From CAWGCE01 sp964480915 (GTDB lineage Bacteria > Planctomycetota > Planctomycetia > Pirellulales > Pirellulaceae), in contig CAYZRS010000008.1 of the NCBI GenBank assembly GCA_964480915.1, positions 62,001 to 126,000 of the forward strand: a stretch of 64,000 bases of DNA, written 5' to 3'. Position 1 is the first letter of the stretch. Each line of letters starts with the position of its first letter. Position numbers and translations under genes: made by a program. The notes under the pieces are model-generated. The model was not told where the DNA came from and searched no databases. It saw nothing but the letters and a program-made list of their open reading frames with translations. Positions 42,835-51,513 of this stretch are shown here, piece by piece.

Positions 42835-44489
42835 TACTTAAATTTCATGCAGACGACGCAGATGTCATCACCTTGAGCTGCGAAGTGACTAAACTGCTGG
42901 ACGTCTTGGACGATTAAAGATCCGTACTCTTTTAACTCTTTCGTGTTGCGGCCGCAGCTGTCTCGCAGACGTTCGAGGCCAAACATTTCGTCATCGTTTT
43001 GATCGGTCGCTTCCGTAATGCCGTCGGTGACGAGCGTGATGAAATCGCCCGGCTTCATTTCAAAACTGGCCGATTCGTACGCGAATCCATCCATCACGCC
43101 CAGCGGCAACCCGGTCGCGAAGCCGCCAATTTCTTGGACTGCCCCGTCAGGGTGGCGAACAACCGGGCACAAGTGACCGGCGTTTGCCATCTGAATTGTA
43201 CCGGTCTCTGGTGTGAGTACGAGTAGGACCATGGTCACGAAACGATCATCGACGGCATCTTCACAAAGCAGGTCGTTCAGCCGTGCCACCACGATGGCCG
43301 GGTCGTCATTCGCAGCCAGGCAAAATTTGGCTTCGGCCGACAGTTTCGTCATCATCAGAGCGGCTGCGATTCCGTGCCCAGAAACATCAGCGACGATCGT
43401 TGCGACGCGACCGTCAGAGAGGCGGACATAGTCGTAGTAATCACCACCAATGACGTTGGCAGCTTGGTAATGGTCAAAGAAGGTCCAGCCAGCGATCGTC
43501 GGTTGCTTTTGCGGCAGCAATGCGATCTGAACCTGTTTCGCCAGTTCCAGGTCACGCTGCAAAGCTCGCTGGGCCAAAGCTTCGTCGTGCAGCATGGACG
43601 TTTGAATTGCTTTTGCGATCAGCGGTGCCAACGCGGCCAAGATTTCTAGGTCGGATTCGGTGAAGCGGCGAAAGCTGTCGAGCGTGTCAATCTGCACAAC
43701 TCCCAGCACCTCATCGTCACTATTGATCAACGGGACGCACATGAACGATCGAATGCGAACCTGCGCGATGCTCTCGGTCATACTGAAACGACTATCATTT
43801 GCCGCATCGGCAGAAAGCAAAGCTTGTTTCGTATCCATCGCTTTGTAGACGATCGTACGACTGATACTGATTTCATGTTCCGTCGAGTCACGGAAATGTG
43901 AATAGGGGACTTCGATATTGTTGGCAGCGTTCTTCAAAATCATGAAGCCGCGATCGGCCTGCGTGAAAATCTTGAACAGGCTCTCCAGCGCTGGCGGCAT
44001 GACGTCGTTCAACGAGAGCTTGCGCCCCAAACTTTTTGTGATCTCGAGGACAGCCTGCAGCTTCACGTCGGCGCCGACCGACAGATGCGAAGAGCCGCCC
44101 TTCGACATATCGAACTGGCTCATGATCGACGAGGCGGTGATCAACTCGTCGTCAGCGAATATGACCGAAGCGGATGATCGCGTGTCGCCATCCGCCGTTT
44201 CGGGCGCTTTGTAGGTGTAGATCACATCGCAGATGCGGACGTTATCCAGGTGCGATAATTTCGTCGGTTCCGCAACCGAGTGTTCGTTGAGAAAGGTCCC
44301 GTTGCGGCTGCCCATGTCTTCGACATAGAAATCGCTGCCCCGCTTTGTGATCTGAGCGTGGTAACGACTGACTGCGCTCGCATCGACCACGACATCGCAA
44401 TTCGGATGTCGGCCGAATAATGTCTTCTGCGCGGCGAGGGGAATCGACTTGCCCGTTCCCGCTCCGGCAATTTGATCGAGTTTCGGCAT
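42834..44489 (-). CDS. FHA-GAF-SpoIIE (PP2C) serine phosphatase
   Basis: A 551-residue signalling protein. Residues about 15-85 are a forkhead-associated domain (LFGRHPNCDVVV, SRYHAQI, MGSRNGTFLNEHSV), which binds phosphothreonine. A GAF-type sensor follows at about 140-300 (FTQADRGFMILKNAANNIEV; RIRSFMCVPLINSDDEVLGV). The C-terminus is a SpoIIE/RsbU-type PP2C phosphatase (RDLELAKQVQIALLPQ; NVIGGDYYDYVRLSDGRVAT; DVSGHGIAAALMM; metal-binding DG in FITLVTDGITEATD). The combination links phosphothreonine recognition to dephosphorylation, as in partner-switching sigma control, but no anti-sigma antagonist is nearby. Confidence 0.92.
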   Translation of the reverse strand: MPKLDQIAGAGTGKSIPLAAQKTLFGRHPNCDVVVDASAVSRYHAQITKRGSDFYVEDMGSRNGTFLNEHSVAEPTKLSHLDNVRICDVIYTYKAPETADGDTRSSASVIFADDELITASSIMSQFDMSKGGSSHLSVGADVKLQAVLEITKSLGRKLSLNDVMPPALESLFKIFTQADRGFMILKNAANNIEVPYSHFRDSTEHEISISRTIVYKAMDTKQALLSADAANDSRFSMTESIAQVRIRSFMCVPLINSDDEVLGVVQIDTLDSFRRFTESDLEILAALAPLIAKAIQTSMLHDEALAQRALQRDLELAKQVQIALLPQKQPTIAGWTFFDHYQAANVIGGDYYDYVRLSDGRVATIVADVSGHGIAAALMMTKLSAEAKFCLAANDDPAIVVARLNDLLCEDAVDDRFVTMVLLVLTPETGTIQMANAGHLCPVVRHPDGAVQEIGGFATGLPLGVMDGFAYESASFEMKPGDFITLVTDGITEATDQNDDEMFGLERLRDSCGRNTKELKEYGSLIVQDVQQFSHFAAQGDDICVVCMKFK

Positions 44490-44648
44490 GTGTTGCTCGC
44501 GTTTCGGTTAGACGCCTTAGTTTATCGTGTTCGTCGTCGGTCATCCATGCGCTGACCGGGCTTATCCGTCCGAAGCGGTCTGGGTGCTCCGCTTGACCCT
44601 GGAATGGGAAGGCATAAACTTCCTCTTTGGCGGTGAGTTCGCCGTTTT

Positions 44649-44720
44649 TGGGGTGTGGTGTAATTGGTAGCACGGCGGATTCTGGTTCCGTAAGTTGGGG
44701 TTCAAGTCCCTGCACCCTAG
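44649..44720 (+). tRNA. tRNA-Gln (anticodon CUG)
   Basis: A cloverleaf of 72 bases: acceptor TGGGGTG (44649-44655) pairs with CACCCTA (44713-44719), with G as discriminator at 44720, as usual for glutamine tRNA. The anticodon stem GCGGA/TCCGT holds loop TTCTGGT, anticodon CUG, which reads CAG. D and T arms contain wobble pairs but keep the GG and TTCAAGT features. CCA is not encoded. It lies between the FHA phosphatase and the acetyltransferase. Confidence 0.9.
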
Positions 44721-44783
44721 CTTTGTCCTGCGATCTGCCGGACTTTCCCAATTTCTGGCATGCTCGCGTGGAGTCGATCGAAG

Positions 44784-45479
44784 ATGAACGCCACGAACTC
44801 GCACGGCCAGCCGATCGGAGCTGCGCTGCCCCATTGGACGCCGCCCGCTAAACCGCCGCAACAGCCGCTGGCGGGCCGAACTTGCGAATTGCAGCCGCTC
44901 AGTCTGAACCATGTTCGCCCGTTGTACGAAGCCGACCTGCTCGATCCGACGGGCAAGCATTGGACCTACAAGACGGTCGGTCCTTTTGAGTCGGAGCAAG
45001 ACTTCGCTGTCTGGGTCGCGAAAGTGGCCGCCTGGGATGACATGTTGTTCTATGCGGTAATTTCGCACCAGCTGCAACGAGCCGTCGGGCTGGCGGCCTA
45101 CCTGCGTGTCACCCCGGTTCATGGCTGTATCGAGATCGGGGCACTCTATTTTTCTCCTTTGATGCAGCGTACGACCACGTCTACCGAATCGCTCTATCTG
45201 ATGATGCGGCACGTGTTTGACGATTTGGGGTACCGCCGCTGCGAATGGAAGTGCGATCGTTTGAACGAGCCGTCGCGCCAAGCGGCGCTCCGGTTGGGAT
45301 TTCGCTTCGAAGGGACTTTTCAGGACGCGGTCGTCTACAAGGGACGCAGCCGCGATACCGATTGGTTTGCGATCACCGCCGCCGAATGGCCGGCGATTCG
45401 TGCGAAGCTCGAGTCCTGGTTGGAGCCTGCCAATTTCGATGAACAGGGTCTGCAGCGGCGCTCGCTGGGTGAGTTTTAA
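44784..45479 (+). CDS. GNAT family acetyltransferase
   Basis: A 231-residue N-acetyltransferase of the RimJ/RimL type. The core shows LQPLSLNHVRPLYEADLLDP at the N-terminus, the beta4 region YAVISHQLQRAVGLAAYLRV, the middle HGCIEIGALYFSPLMQRTTT (standing in for the acetyl-CoA pyrophosphate loop), and LGYRRCEWKCDRLNEPSRQA then LRLGFRFEGTFQDAVVYKGR, which is typical of this subgroup. ATG 44784 is preferred over the ATG at 44760, which starts near the tRNA. Substrate unknown; the subgroup often modifies protein N-termini or amino-group-containing small molecules. Confidence 0.9.
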   Translation: MNATNSHGQPIGAALPHWTPPAKPPQQPLAGRTCELQPLSLNHVRPLYEADLLDPTGKHWTYKTVGPFESEQDFAVWVAKVAAWDDMLFYAVISHQLQRAVGLAAYLRVTPVHGCIEIGALYFSPLMQRTTTSTESLYLMMRHVFDDLGYRRCEWKCDRLNEPSRQAALRLGFRFEGTFQDAVVYKGRSRDTDWFAITAAEWPAIRAKLESWLEPANFDEQGLQRRSLGEF

Positions 45480-45489
45480 TCGCTCAGCC

Positions 45490-45642
45490 TTTTTTCCCGC
45501 TGATTTCCGCAGATTCTACTTCTTGCGGCGTGAAACAATGTTGGGCCAGGCCGCGCTTGAGATTTTCCCTCACTTGCCCAGAGACACCTGAAAACAAACC
45601 TGCGTCAATCTGCGTCAATCTGCGAAATCTGCGGATAAAAAA
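45490..45642. repeat. Palindromic REP/MITE-like element with CTGCG-type repeat
   Basis: Left arm 45497-45515 (CCGCTGATTTCCGCAGATT) is an imperfect inverted copy of right arm 45617-45634 (AATCTGCGAAATCTGCGG). Runs of T (45491-45495) and A (from 45637) lie outside the arms, and the right arm is preceded by tandem TGCGTCAATC units (45601-45620). This organisation matches short non-autonomous palindromic elements or REP-like repeats. No transposase gene is present. Confidence 0.55.
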
Positions 45643-45696
45643 CCGTAACGACAGTCACGTTGTGGTGTATCAATGGCAAACCGCTAGAATGCCGAC

Positions 45697-46935
45697 ATGT
45701 ACTTACGCTTCGCCAAACGGCTGCTCGTCGAAACTGACAAACGATTGCTCTGGAAAGCTGCCTACAATGGCGGTTTTCGAGGCATGTTGTCGATCCAGAA
45801 ACACAAAGCGCGGCTGAAACGGGGCGAATTCTACCCGCCGTTTATTTACATCTCGATCATCAATAGCTGCAATTTGCGCTGCCAAGGCTGTTGGGTCGAC
45901 GTGGCGGCTCCTCAGCACAAGATCGAAATCGACAAACTCGACGAGGTCATCCGCGAATCGAAAGCGATGGGGAATTCGGTGTTCGGGATTTTGGGGGGCG
46001 AGCCCTTCATGCACTCCGAAATTCTCGAATTATTCGGCCGCCATCCCGATTGTTTCTTCCAGGTATTCACCAATGGCCACTTCATTACCGACGAGGTGGC
46101 TCGCGAACTGCGTCGGCTGGGCAATGTGAATCCGCTCGTGAGCGTCGAAGGCAGCGAAATCGTCAGTGACGAGCGGCGGGGGCGACTCGACGTACTCAGC
46201 AAGACGATGGAGGGTGTTCACAATTGCTTGAAACACAAGCTGGTTACCGGCGTCTGCACCAGCCTCTGCCAAACCAACTTTGATGACTTGCTCACAGAAA
46301 AGTGGGTCGATCGGCTCATCGAGATGGGCGTGATGTACACCTGGTTTCATGTTTATCGAGCCGTCGGGCCAGATGCGAAGCCGGAACTCTGCCTGACGCC
46401 GGAACAGCAACGGAAGGCGCGCCAATTCGTCGTCGACATGCGGGCGACGAAACCGATCATCATTATTGATGCCTATTACGATGGAGAGGGCAGGGCACTC
46501 TGTCCGGCGGCGACCGGTTTCACGCACCACATCGGACCCTGGGGCGATATCGAACCGTGTCCGGTGATTCAAATGGCAACCGAATCGATTCACGACGAGC
46601 GTTCGCTCCAAGAGACGTTCAATGAATCGGAATTCCTGCGCGACTTTCGCGAAGCGGCTGCCGGAGCGACTCGTGGCTGCGTCATCTTGGAACGGCCCGA
46701 CGTGTTGGAAGAGTTGGCTGCCAAGCACGGAGCCCGCGACACGACAGTGCGCAAGGAAGCGTTTGCCGAATTGGCGGCGATTGAACCCCATTCTTCGCAA
46801 TACGATCCGGGCCACGAAATTCCGGAACGGAGTTGGGTCTACCGTTTCGCGAAGCGGATGTTCTTCAACGATTACGGTGCCTACAGTCAGCATTTTCACG
46901 CCGACCAATGGCACGATACGCGGAAGCCCAAGTAG
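45697..46935 (+). CDS. Radical SAM protein
   Basis: A 412-residue radical SAM enzyme. The iron-sulfur motif CxxxCxxC is SCNLRCQGCW, with Cys58, Cys62 and Cys65. LGGEPFMHSEI (the GGEP strand) and FTNGHFITDE follow the usual TIM-barrel order. The C-terminal segment with CPAATGFTHHIGPWGDIEPC contains extra cysteines, which suggests a SPASM- or twitch-like auxiliary cluster. Substrate cannot be inferred. It is followed by an S4-domain protein two bases after its stop, so the two are likely co-transcribed. Confidence 0.88.
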   Translation: MYLRFAKRLLVETDKRLLWKAAYNGGFRGMLSIQKHKARLKRGEFYPPFIYISIINSCNLRCQGCWVDVAAPQHKIEIDKLDEVIRESKAMGNSVFGILGGEPFMHSEILELFGRHPDCFFQVFTNGHFITDEVARELRRLGNVNPLVSVEGSEIVSDERRGRLDVLSKTMEGVHNCLKHKLVTGVCTSLCQTNFDDLLTEKWVDRLIEMGVMYTWFHVYRAVGPDAKPELCLTPEQQRKARQFVVDMRATKPIIIIDAYYDGEGRALCPAATGFTHHIGPWGDIEPCPVIQMATESIHDERSLQETFNESEFLRDFREAAAGATRGCVILERPDVLEELAAKHGARDTTVRKEAFAELAAIEPHSSQYDPGHEIPERSWVYRFAKRMFFNDYGAYSQHFHADQWHDTRKPK

Positions 46936-46937
46936 TC

Positions 46938-47144
46938 ATGTCCGATGATCCGCGCCCGACAATTGACCTCGATCAATTCCTGAAACTGACCGGTGCTGTC
47001 GCGACGGGCGGGGAGGCCAAACTGATGATTCAGGGAGGCGAAGTCATGGTCAATGGCGAAGTCGAAACGCGACGACGGAAGAAGCTATATGCCGGTGATG
47101 AAGTCGCTTTTCTCGACGAATGCTACGTCGTGGAAGGCGAATGA
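46938..47144 (+). CDS. Small S4 RNA-binding domain protein (YbcJ-like)
   Basis: A 68-residue protein that is nearly all S4 fold: TIDLDQFLKLTGAVATGGEA, MIQGGEVMVNGEVETRRRKK, LYAGDEVAF. Similar small proteins (YbcJ family) bind structured RNA. ATG 46938 is two bases after the radical SAM stop; the longer frame from 46833 lies inside that gene and was discarded. The pairing with a radical SAM enzyme could mean RNA modification, but this is a guess from context. Confidence 0.85.
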   Translation: MSDDPRPTIDLDQFLKLTGAVATGGEAKLMIQGGEVMVNGEVETRRRKKLYAGDEVAFLDECYVVEGE

Positions 47145-47245
47145 ATAGGCTGCGGCGTCCTTGCTTCGTTGGTAACTGCCTCTCGCCATCGCGGTTTGGT
47201 CGACTACGATAATCCTAAAGAATTCATCCTTGTGGGAGCCAAGTT

Positions 47246-48670
47246 GTGCTGAATCTACCTGTTCTTCGTTGGGGCAAGCCTTACGAATCACTGGACGTCG
47301 CCGAGATCCATCATTTTCACACCGGCGAGCCGATTGCCAAAGTGAGCCAGGCGAATGGTGGGTTGTTGCAGCGCGATTTGAAGAAGGCAGGACAGGCGCG
47401 AGCCGCTTTGCGCGAGATTCCCGCGCAGGAGTTGATTGCGAAATGCAAAGAGGCGGCCGATCGATTCACGAATGACACATTGGCCGTCGGTGACGGACAA
47501 CAATCGGCAGACGATTTCGTAAAAATTCAATCGGCCAGTACCGGTCTGCCCGAGAACATGTGTCGCGGCAACATGGAAAAGGTCGCCTTCGTCTTGGCCC
47601 GCATGGACGAAATCTTGGACGCTTTGACGCGAGGATTGGATTTGGACATCCTGACTCGCGGTTACGGGCATGAAGAACGGGGTGTGACGGTCAGTTACCA
47701 GGTGCAAACTCCGGTGCTGGGCGCCGTGTTGCCCTCGAACTCGCCCGGCGTGCACACGCTGTGGCTGCCGGCGATTCCGCTCCAGATTGGACTCGTGCTG
47801 AAGCCCGGTTCGTCCGAACCTTGGACACCTTATCGCGTCGCGTCGGCATTGATGGCGGCCGGCGTTCCCGAGGTCGCTTTTGGGCTCTATCCGGGCGGTC
47901 ACGATGTGGGTTCGGCGTTGTTAACCCATTGTCAACGAGGCATGATGTTTGGCAGCCAGCAAACGGTCGAGCAGTACGCGGGGAATCCACGTGTCCAAGT
48001 CCACGGACCTGGCTTTTCCAAAATTCTCATCGGCGATGATCAAGTGGACCAGTGGGAAAAGTACTTGGACGTGATGGTCGAGAGTGTCCTCATCAATGGG
48101 GGACGCAGCTGCATCAATTGCTCAGGCATCTGGGCATCCCGCCACACGAAAGAGATCGCGGCAGCGATCGCGGCTCGAATCGGCCCGGTCGACGTGAGCC
48201 CACCTGACGATGATGCGGCCCAATTGGCTGCCTTCACCGTGCCAGGTAGCGCTCAGGCGATCTGGAAAATGATCGAAGGAGATATCGGGACGCCAGGTGT
48301 CACCGATATGACGGCCGATTTCGGCGAGCGGTTTAGCGAGACCGAGCGTTGTGGCTATTTGCGGCCGGTCGTATTGCATTGCGATTCGCCCGAATCGCCC
48401 GTCGCGAACAAAGAGTTCATGTTTCCGTTTGTGTCGGTCGTACAATGTCCCCAAGAGCAGATGCTCAAACAGATCGGCCCGACACTTGTCGGCACGGCGA
48501 TTACGGCCGATCGAGAGTTTGCGCAAGCGCTGACCGATTCAAACCACATCGACCGACTCAACGTCGGCCCGATTCCCACGAATCGAGTCAACTGGCTGCA
48601 ACCTCACGAAGGAAACATCATTGATTTCCTCTTCAGGTCGCGGGCGTATCAAGTTGCCGAGTTGGTCTAG
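47246..48670 (+). CDS. Aldehyde dehydrogenase, possibly CoA-acylating type
   Basis: A 474-residue NAD(P)-dependent aldehyde dehydrogenase beginning at GTG 47246 (ribosome site GGGAG ahead). The nucleophile lies in NGGRSCINCSG, with cofactor-fold segments LGAVLPSNSPGVHTLWLPAI and GLVLKPGSSEPWTPY. The segment where non-acylating enzymes carry the general-base Glu reads VHGPGFSKILIGDD, without a Glu; this is a feature of CoA-acylating enzymes such as EutE/PduP. An iron alcohol dehydrogenase follows 350 bases later on the same strand, so the two could interconvert acyl-CoA, aldehyde and alcohol. Confidence 0.85.
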   Translation: MLNLPVLRWGKPYESLDVAEIHHFHTGEPIAKVSQANGGLLQRDLKKAGQARAALREIPAQELIAKCKEAADRFTNDTLAVGDGQQSADDFVKIQSASTGLPENMCRGNMEKVAFVLARMDEILDALTRGLDLDILTRGYGHEERGVTVSYQVQTPVLGAVLPSNSPGVHTLWLPAIPLQIGLVLKPGSSEPWTPYRVASALMAAGVPEVAFGLYPGGHDVGSALLTHCQRGMMFGSQQTVEQYAGNPRVQVHGPGFSKILIGDDQVDQWEKYLDVMVESVLINGGRSCINCSGIWASRHTKEIAAAIAARIGPVDVSPPDDDAAQLAAFTVPGSAQAIWKMIEGDIGTPGVTDMTADFGERFSETERCGYLRPVVLHCDSPESPVANKEFMFPFVSVVQCPQEQMLKQIGPTLVGTAITADREFAQALTDSNHIDRLNVGPIPTNRVNWLQPHEGNIIDFLFRSRAYQVAELV

Positions 48671-49020
48671 TTGCGAATGCCGCTTGTCAGTTGCCGATGT
48701 CAGCGGAGCTGGCGAACGTGCACGGGGTGGCGGCGGTACGTGCCGGGCGATCCCATTAGGTTCCTTTGCTTTTCGACAAAACCTGCCCGGGAGCCCCAAT
48801 CGCCAGCAGTCGGTGGAACGAAGTGACGCGTCGATGCCTCGTTGCGCGTTCATTTTCCGGCTTTCCCGGTGACTTCTGTCCCCTTGGCGACGATTCGCCT
48901 GACCAGAATGGAAGTGAATAGCTATAATTCGACAACCCGCCGAACCTTCCCGCCCGCGCTCACCCGCGCTCACCCGCGCTCACCCGCGTTGACTCGCGCC
49001 TAAATAAACGATCTGCATTT
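48671..49020. other. Gene-free interval with a tandem repeat before the alcohol dehydrogenase
   Basis: 350 bases without a gene. From 48951 to 48990 four near-perfect copies of a 10-base unit (CACCCGCGCT) stand in tandem, the last with one change; a fifth degenerate copy follows to 49000. Otherwise GC-rich and unremarkable. Confidence 0.6.
48951..48990. repeat. 10-bp tandem repeat, about four copies
   Basis: CGCCCGCGCT, CACCCGCGCT, CACCCGCGCT and CACCCGCGTT stand end to end, 31-70 bases before the alcohol dehydrogenase start codon. Copy number is likely to vary between strains. Confidence 0.85.
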
Positions 49021-50229
49021 ATGGACAAATCATTGGTGGATGCCGTCGCGGAACGCATCAGTTCTCGGGATCGAATTACGCAGGCTTTTGATCTCTCGAG
49101 TCCCACTCGAATTGTCTATGGCCCGGGAACCATCGACTCGCTGGGCAAGTTGGCCCAGGAATTGGGTGTGCAACGGGCGTTGGTCGTCAGCGACACCGGA
49201 ATCGTCGCGGCGGGGCATACTGGGCGTGGAGTGGCTGCGCTCGAAGCGGCCTCACTCGAAGTGGAAGTCTTTGCCGACATTCACGAGAACCCCACCACCG
49301 ACGATGTGGCGCGGGGGCTCGAAGTTGCGACCGGTTATCAACCCGATGTCCTGATTGGCATCGGTGGCGGCAGTTCGATGGACTGCGCGAAAGGGATCAA
49401 CTTCCTGCTGACAGGCGGTGGCCGTATGCAGGACTATTGGGGTGTCGGAAAAGCGACCGAGCCGATGTTGCCGATGATTGCGGTTCCGACCACGGCCGGG
49501 ACCGGCAGTGAGGCTCAGTCGTTCGCCTTGATTTCCGATGCAGAGACGCACGTGAAGATGGCGTGCGGTGATAAGAAAGCCGCATTCCGCATCGCGGTGC
49601 TCGACCCGCAGCTCACCCTGACCATGCCGCATCAAGTCACGGCCGTGACCGGGATCGATGCCGTGGCCCACGCTGTGGAAACGGCCGTGACCTCAAAGCG
49701 GTCGGCCATTTCTGAGATCTATAGCCGCGCCGCCTGGGTTTTACTGGCCGATAATTTCCGTCGAGTATTTGAGAAGCCGGGCGATTTGGAATCACGCGCC
49801 GGCATGCAATTGGGTGCCTGCCTCGCCGGCATGGCGATCGAAAACTCGATGTTGGGCGCCGCTCATGCATTGGCGAATCCCTTGACGGCCCACTATGGCC
49901 TGGTTCACGGTCAGGCGGTCGGGCTCATGCTGCCGCACGTGGTGCGATACAACTCGGACGAAGTTGACTCGCTCTACGATGGGCTGCTCCAGGCGCTGCG
50001 AGCACAGACGGGGATGGAAGTGGCAGGTGAGGGCGGGGCAGGGCTGGCCGATTATCTGACCGGGCTACTCCAAGCTGCCGAATTGAAAACACGTTTAGGC
50101 GAATGTGGCGTCGAATTTGGTAAACTGCCGGAATTGGCCGTCGATGCGGCGAAGCAATGGACCGGCACGTTCAACCCTCGTCCGGTCGACGAGACGACGC
50201 TGCTCGAGATTTATAACCACGCGTTCTAA
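49021..50229 (+). CDS. Iron-containing alcohol dehydrogenase
   Basis: A 402-residue group III alcohol dehydrogenase. The cofactor region GGGSSMDCAKGINFLLTGGG and the PTTAGTGSEAQSFALISDAE segment are typical, and the metal ligands are in GIDAVAHAVE and AAHALANPLTAHYGLVHGQA. Length is normal. It follows the aldehyde dehydrogenase after a 350-base gap and precedes a PQQ propeller by 20 bases. It may reduce an aldehyde made by that dehydrogenase; the substrate is unknown. Confidence 0.93.
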   Translation: MDKSLVDAVAERISSRDRITQAFDLSSPTRIVYGPGTIDSLGKLAQELGVQRALVVSDTGIVAAGHTGRGVAALEAASLEVEVFADIHENPTTDDVARGLEVATGYQPDVLIGIGGGSSMDCAKGINFLLTGGGRMQDYWGVGKATEPMLPMIAVPTTAGTGSEAQSFALISDAETHVKMACGDKKAAFRIAVLDPQLTLTMPHQVTAVTGIDAVAHAVETAVTSKRSAISEIYSRAAWVLLADNFRRVFEKPGDLESRAGMQLGACLAGMAIENSMLGAAHALANPLTAHYGLVHGQAVGLMLPHVVRYNSDEVDSLYDGLLQALRAQTGMEVAGEGGAGLADYLTGLLQAAELKTRLGECGVEFGKLPELAVDAAKQWTGTFNPRPVDETTLLEIYNHAF

Positions 50230-50249
50230 GACCTGTTCAGAAGCATGCC

Positions 50250-51422
50250 ATGGATATCCGTTATCTTTGCCGTTGGGTGCTACCGTTGTTCAGCTGTTGG
50301 CTGGCCACCACAATTCTGACTGGTTTCGCTCAGGAAACCGACACGCAAGTTCCCGTCCAGCAAGCGACCGCCACGAGTTGGCCGTTGTTTCGTGGTGATC
50401 CTGGTTCCCAGGGAGTTGCCGCCAGCGATTTACCCCAAACGCTTGAACTGCTGTGGAAAACGCGGATCGACGAGGATGGATTCGAGGGCACGGCCGCAAT
50501 TTTCGATGGCGTGATTTATATTGGCTCACTCGAAGGAGTCATCTTTGCTTTCAATTTGGAAGATGGCAGCCAGCGATGGCAATTGAAAACCGAAATGGGA
50601 TTCGGAACCTCGGCCGCTTACCGCGATGGTCGAGTCTTCTTAGGCGATTTCGATGGTGTGTTCCGCTGCATCAATGCGGAAACGGGCAAGCTCGAATGGA
50701 AATATGAAGTCGACGCAGAGATCAACTCGAGCGGCAATTTCTACGGCGAGTACGTCCTCTTTGGCTCCCAGGATGCGACACTCTATTGCGTCGCTGCGAA
50801 GTCGGGCGAGTTGGCTTGGAAACACTCGATTGACGACCAGATTCGTTGCACGCCATCGATCGCCGGCAACCGCTGCTTTGTCGCCGGCTGCGATGCAAAA
50901 TTGCATGTGATCGATTTAGATAAAGGAGCATCGGCTGGCGCCGTCGAAATCGATGGCCCGACGGGCGCGACGCCCGCGATCGTGGGCGACTTGGCCTATT
51001 GCGGTACGGAAGGAGGTACGTTCTTCGCGATCGATTGGAAAGCGGAAGAGGTCCTCTGGACGTTTCAAGACGAGGTTCGCAGCCAGCCGTTCCGTAGTTC
51101 ACCAGCTGTGAAAGATGACGTCATTGTCGTCGGTGGTCGCAGCAAGGAAGTCTACGGACTGTCCAGAACGGACGGAAAAAAACGGTGGACGTTTACCACC
51201 AAAAAACAGGTCGATTCATCGCCTGTGATCGTCGGAGATCGCGTGTTTATCGGTTCTCGCGATGGCCGTCTTTACGGATTGGACCTAACAACTGGTAAGG
51301 AAGTGTGGCAATATGAAACGGGCAGTGCCTTGAATGCATCGCCCGCCGTCGCCGATCGCAAGTTGGTCATCGCCAGCAACGACGGAGTGATTTATTGCTT
51401 TGGCGAGAAAATTGCGAAGTGA
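50250..51422 (+). CDS. PQQ-like beta-propeller repeat protein, exported
   Basis: A 390-residue protein with an N-terminal Sec signal (ISWVLPLFSCWLATTILTGF-like helix after the basic MDIRYLCR, cleavage near FAQET). The propeller blades recur: IYIGSLEGVIFAFNLEDGSQ, FGSQDATLYCVAAKSGELAW, YGLSRTDGKKRWTFTTK and YGLDLTTGKEVWQYETG. It starts 20 bases after the iron alcohol dehydrogenase and is probably co-transcribed. As no PQQ-enzyme catalytic Asp/Glu set is visible, it is more likely a BamB-like or electron-carrier-binding propeller. Confidence 0.85.
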   Translation: MDIRYLCRWVLPLFSCWLATTILTGFAQETDTQVPVQQATATSWPLFRGDPGSQGVAASDLPQTLELLWKTRIDEDGFEGTAAIFDGVIYIGSLEGVIFAFNLEDGSQRWQLKTEMGFGTSAAYRDGRVFLGDFDGVFRCINAETGKLEWKYEVDAEINSSGNFYGEYVLFGSQDATLYCVAAKSGELAWKHSIDDQIRCTPSIAGNRCFVAGCDAKLHVIDLDKGASAGAVEIDGPTGATPAIVGDLAYCGTEGGTFFAIDWKAEEVLWTFQDEVRSQPFRSSPAVKDDVIVVGGRSKEVYGLSRTDGKKRWTFTTKKQVDSSPVIVGDRVFIGSRDGRLYGLDLTTGKEVWQYETGSALNASPAVADRKLVIASNDGVIYCFGEKIAK

Positions 51423-51513
51423 ACATTTCATTTGCTCAGAAACTTCATCACCGATACCCCGTGCCCCCAATCCGAACGCCGCACGACGCCGTCACCACTG
51501 AATAAAGATTAGC

